Of a DNA stretch of 64,000 nt, positions 63,529 through 64,000 are shown piece after piece (the first letter of the stretch is position 1; each line of letters opens with the position of its first letter). This stretch comes from Tetracentron sinense (Eukaryota > Streptophyta > Magnoliopsida > Trochodendrales > Trochodendraceae), in NCBI GenBank assembly GCA_015143295.1, contig CM026561.1, positions 43,652,875 through 43,716,874 on the forward strand, read 5' to 3'. The notes beneath the pieces were generated by a model. The model saw nothing but the letters and a program-made list of their open reading frames with translations, searched no databases and was not told the origin of the DNA. The position numbers and the translations under genes are program-made.

Positions 63529-63869
63529 TGTTTTTTTTTAAAAAATTTATGTAAGGTATATCGACGAGTTTCTGAAATATACTTGAGTAACCGAATCCTT
63601 AAAAAGTTCGGCTACAGTCAAGTTCAGAAATCAGCATTTCAATTTCCATGGCTTGTTTGCCATGACATGGGATGCACTTCCTTTTTCAGGTGACCTGCAA
63701 AAACTAATATTTTGGTTGGGATGGAGGTCATGAAGTTAGGGACCACAATTCTGGTTTTTGCACACGTAAATGCCCTGCCTTTTCCCTAGATAGCTAGAAG
63801 TTTAGCTTCACGTGATAGATGGCCTTAAGGGGCTTGTCGGTATGATATGACCCTTTGCTACGTCGGAAC

Positions 63870-63991
63870 CTTGGTAATACATGTGGGTATGCACATCTAG
63901 AACTTTGTATCAGTCAATCGCCTGTGTCCTCTTGGTAATACATGTGGGCATGCACATCTAGAACTTTGTATGAGTCAATCACCTGTGTCCA
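63870..63991. repeat. 61-bp tandem duplication
   Basis: Units starting CTTGGTAATACATGTGGG at 63870 and 63931 differ at a few positions. Confidence 0.9.
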
Positions 63992-64000
63992 CTGTGCTAC

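Larger units (their letters stand above)
61349..64000 (+). other. DTC intron 3, continuing past the window
   Basis: No further DTC exon was found. It contains a MITE (61944-62285), two tandem duplications (63275-63528 and 63870-63991), a poly-G/poly-T tract near 61866-61890, and a GTGTCC-rich AT stretch around 62350-63010. Confidence 0.65.

Noticed and set aside
61349-64000. Search for the next DTC exon
   Set aside because: None of the following conserved carrier blocks (such as the second signature PxDxxxxRMQ) is present; the gene must continue past 64000.

Overview
The window is nuclear DNA of a flowering plant, most likely a woody or early-branching eudicot with transposon-rich introns. 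The species cannot be named from sequence. The evidence is plant-type genes with GT-AG introns, AT-rich non-coding DNA, telo-box (AAACCCTAA) leaders, and many plant MITEs, tRNA-like SINEs, solo LTRs and a LINE relic.

Four genes are present. (1) 1689-35164, + strand: a complete 20-exon importin-5-type karyopherin (KETCH1, 1116 aa), stretched over 33 kb by introns of up to 9.8 kb. (2) 37731-38513, +: a single-exon AP2/ERF factor of the RAP2-11/ERN type. (3) 43185-39860, - strand: a five-exon alpha-tubulin (449 aa). (4) 59164 onwards, +: the first three exons of a mitochondrial dicarboxylate/tricarboxylate carrier (DTC), which runs off the right edge. From memory, Arabidopsis carries the same four families in the same order (At5g19820, At5g19790, At5g19780/19770, At5g19760), so this is a conserved microsyntenic block expanded by transposons. 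The genes do unrelated jobs: nuclear import, transcription, cytoskeleton and mitochondrial transport.

Layout: 1-480 is a satellite-like array (23-bp palindromic units, then 14-bp monomers in a 55-bp higher-order unit). 1019-1688 is a SINE and the KETCH1 promoter with three G-boxes. The KETCH1 introns hold a decayed hAT transposase (intron 2), LINE relics (introns 7 and 13) and many hAT or Tourist-like MITEs, several with target-site duplications readable to the base and some nested. 38.5-39.9 kb is a short convergent gap. 43.2-59.2 kb is a 16-kb repeat island between the divergent tubulin and DTC promoters. It holds SINEs, hAT MITEs, dozens of copies of a ~150-bp hairpin repeat, two solo LTRs and a fold-back composite structure at 51.07-56.69 kb.

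The most unusual items are: a hAT relic whose end matches two MITEs in the same gene, probably parent and offspring; the fold-back element built from tandem hairpin units; several independent hAT MITE families whose ends are dense arrays of one short word; and the higher-order satellite at the left edge.
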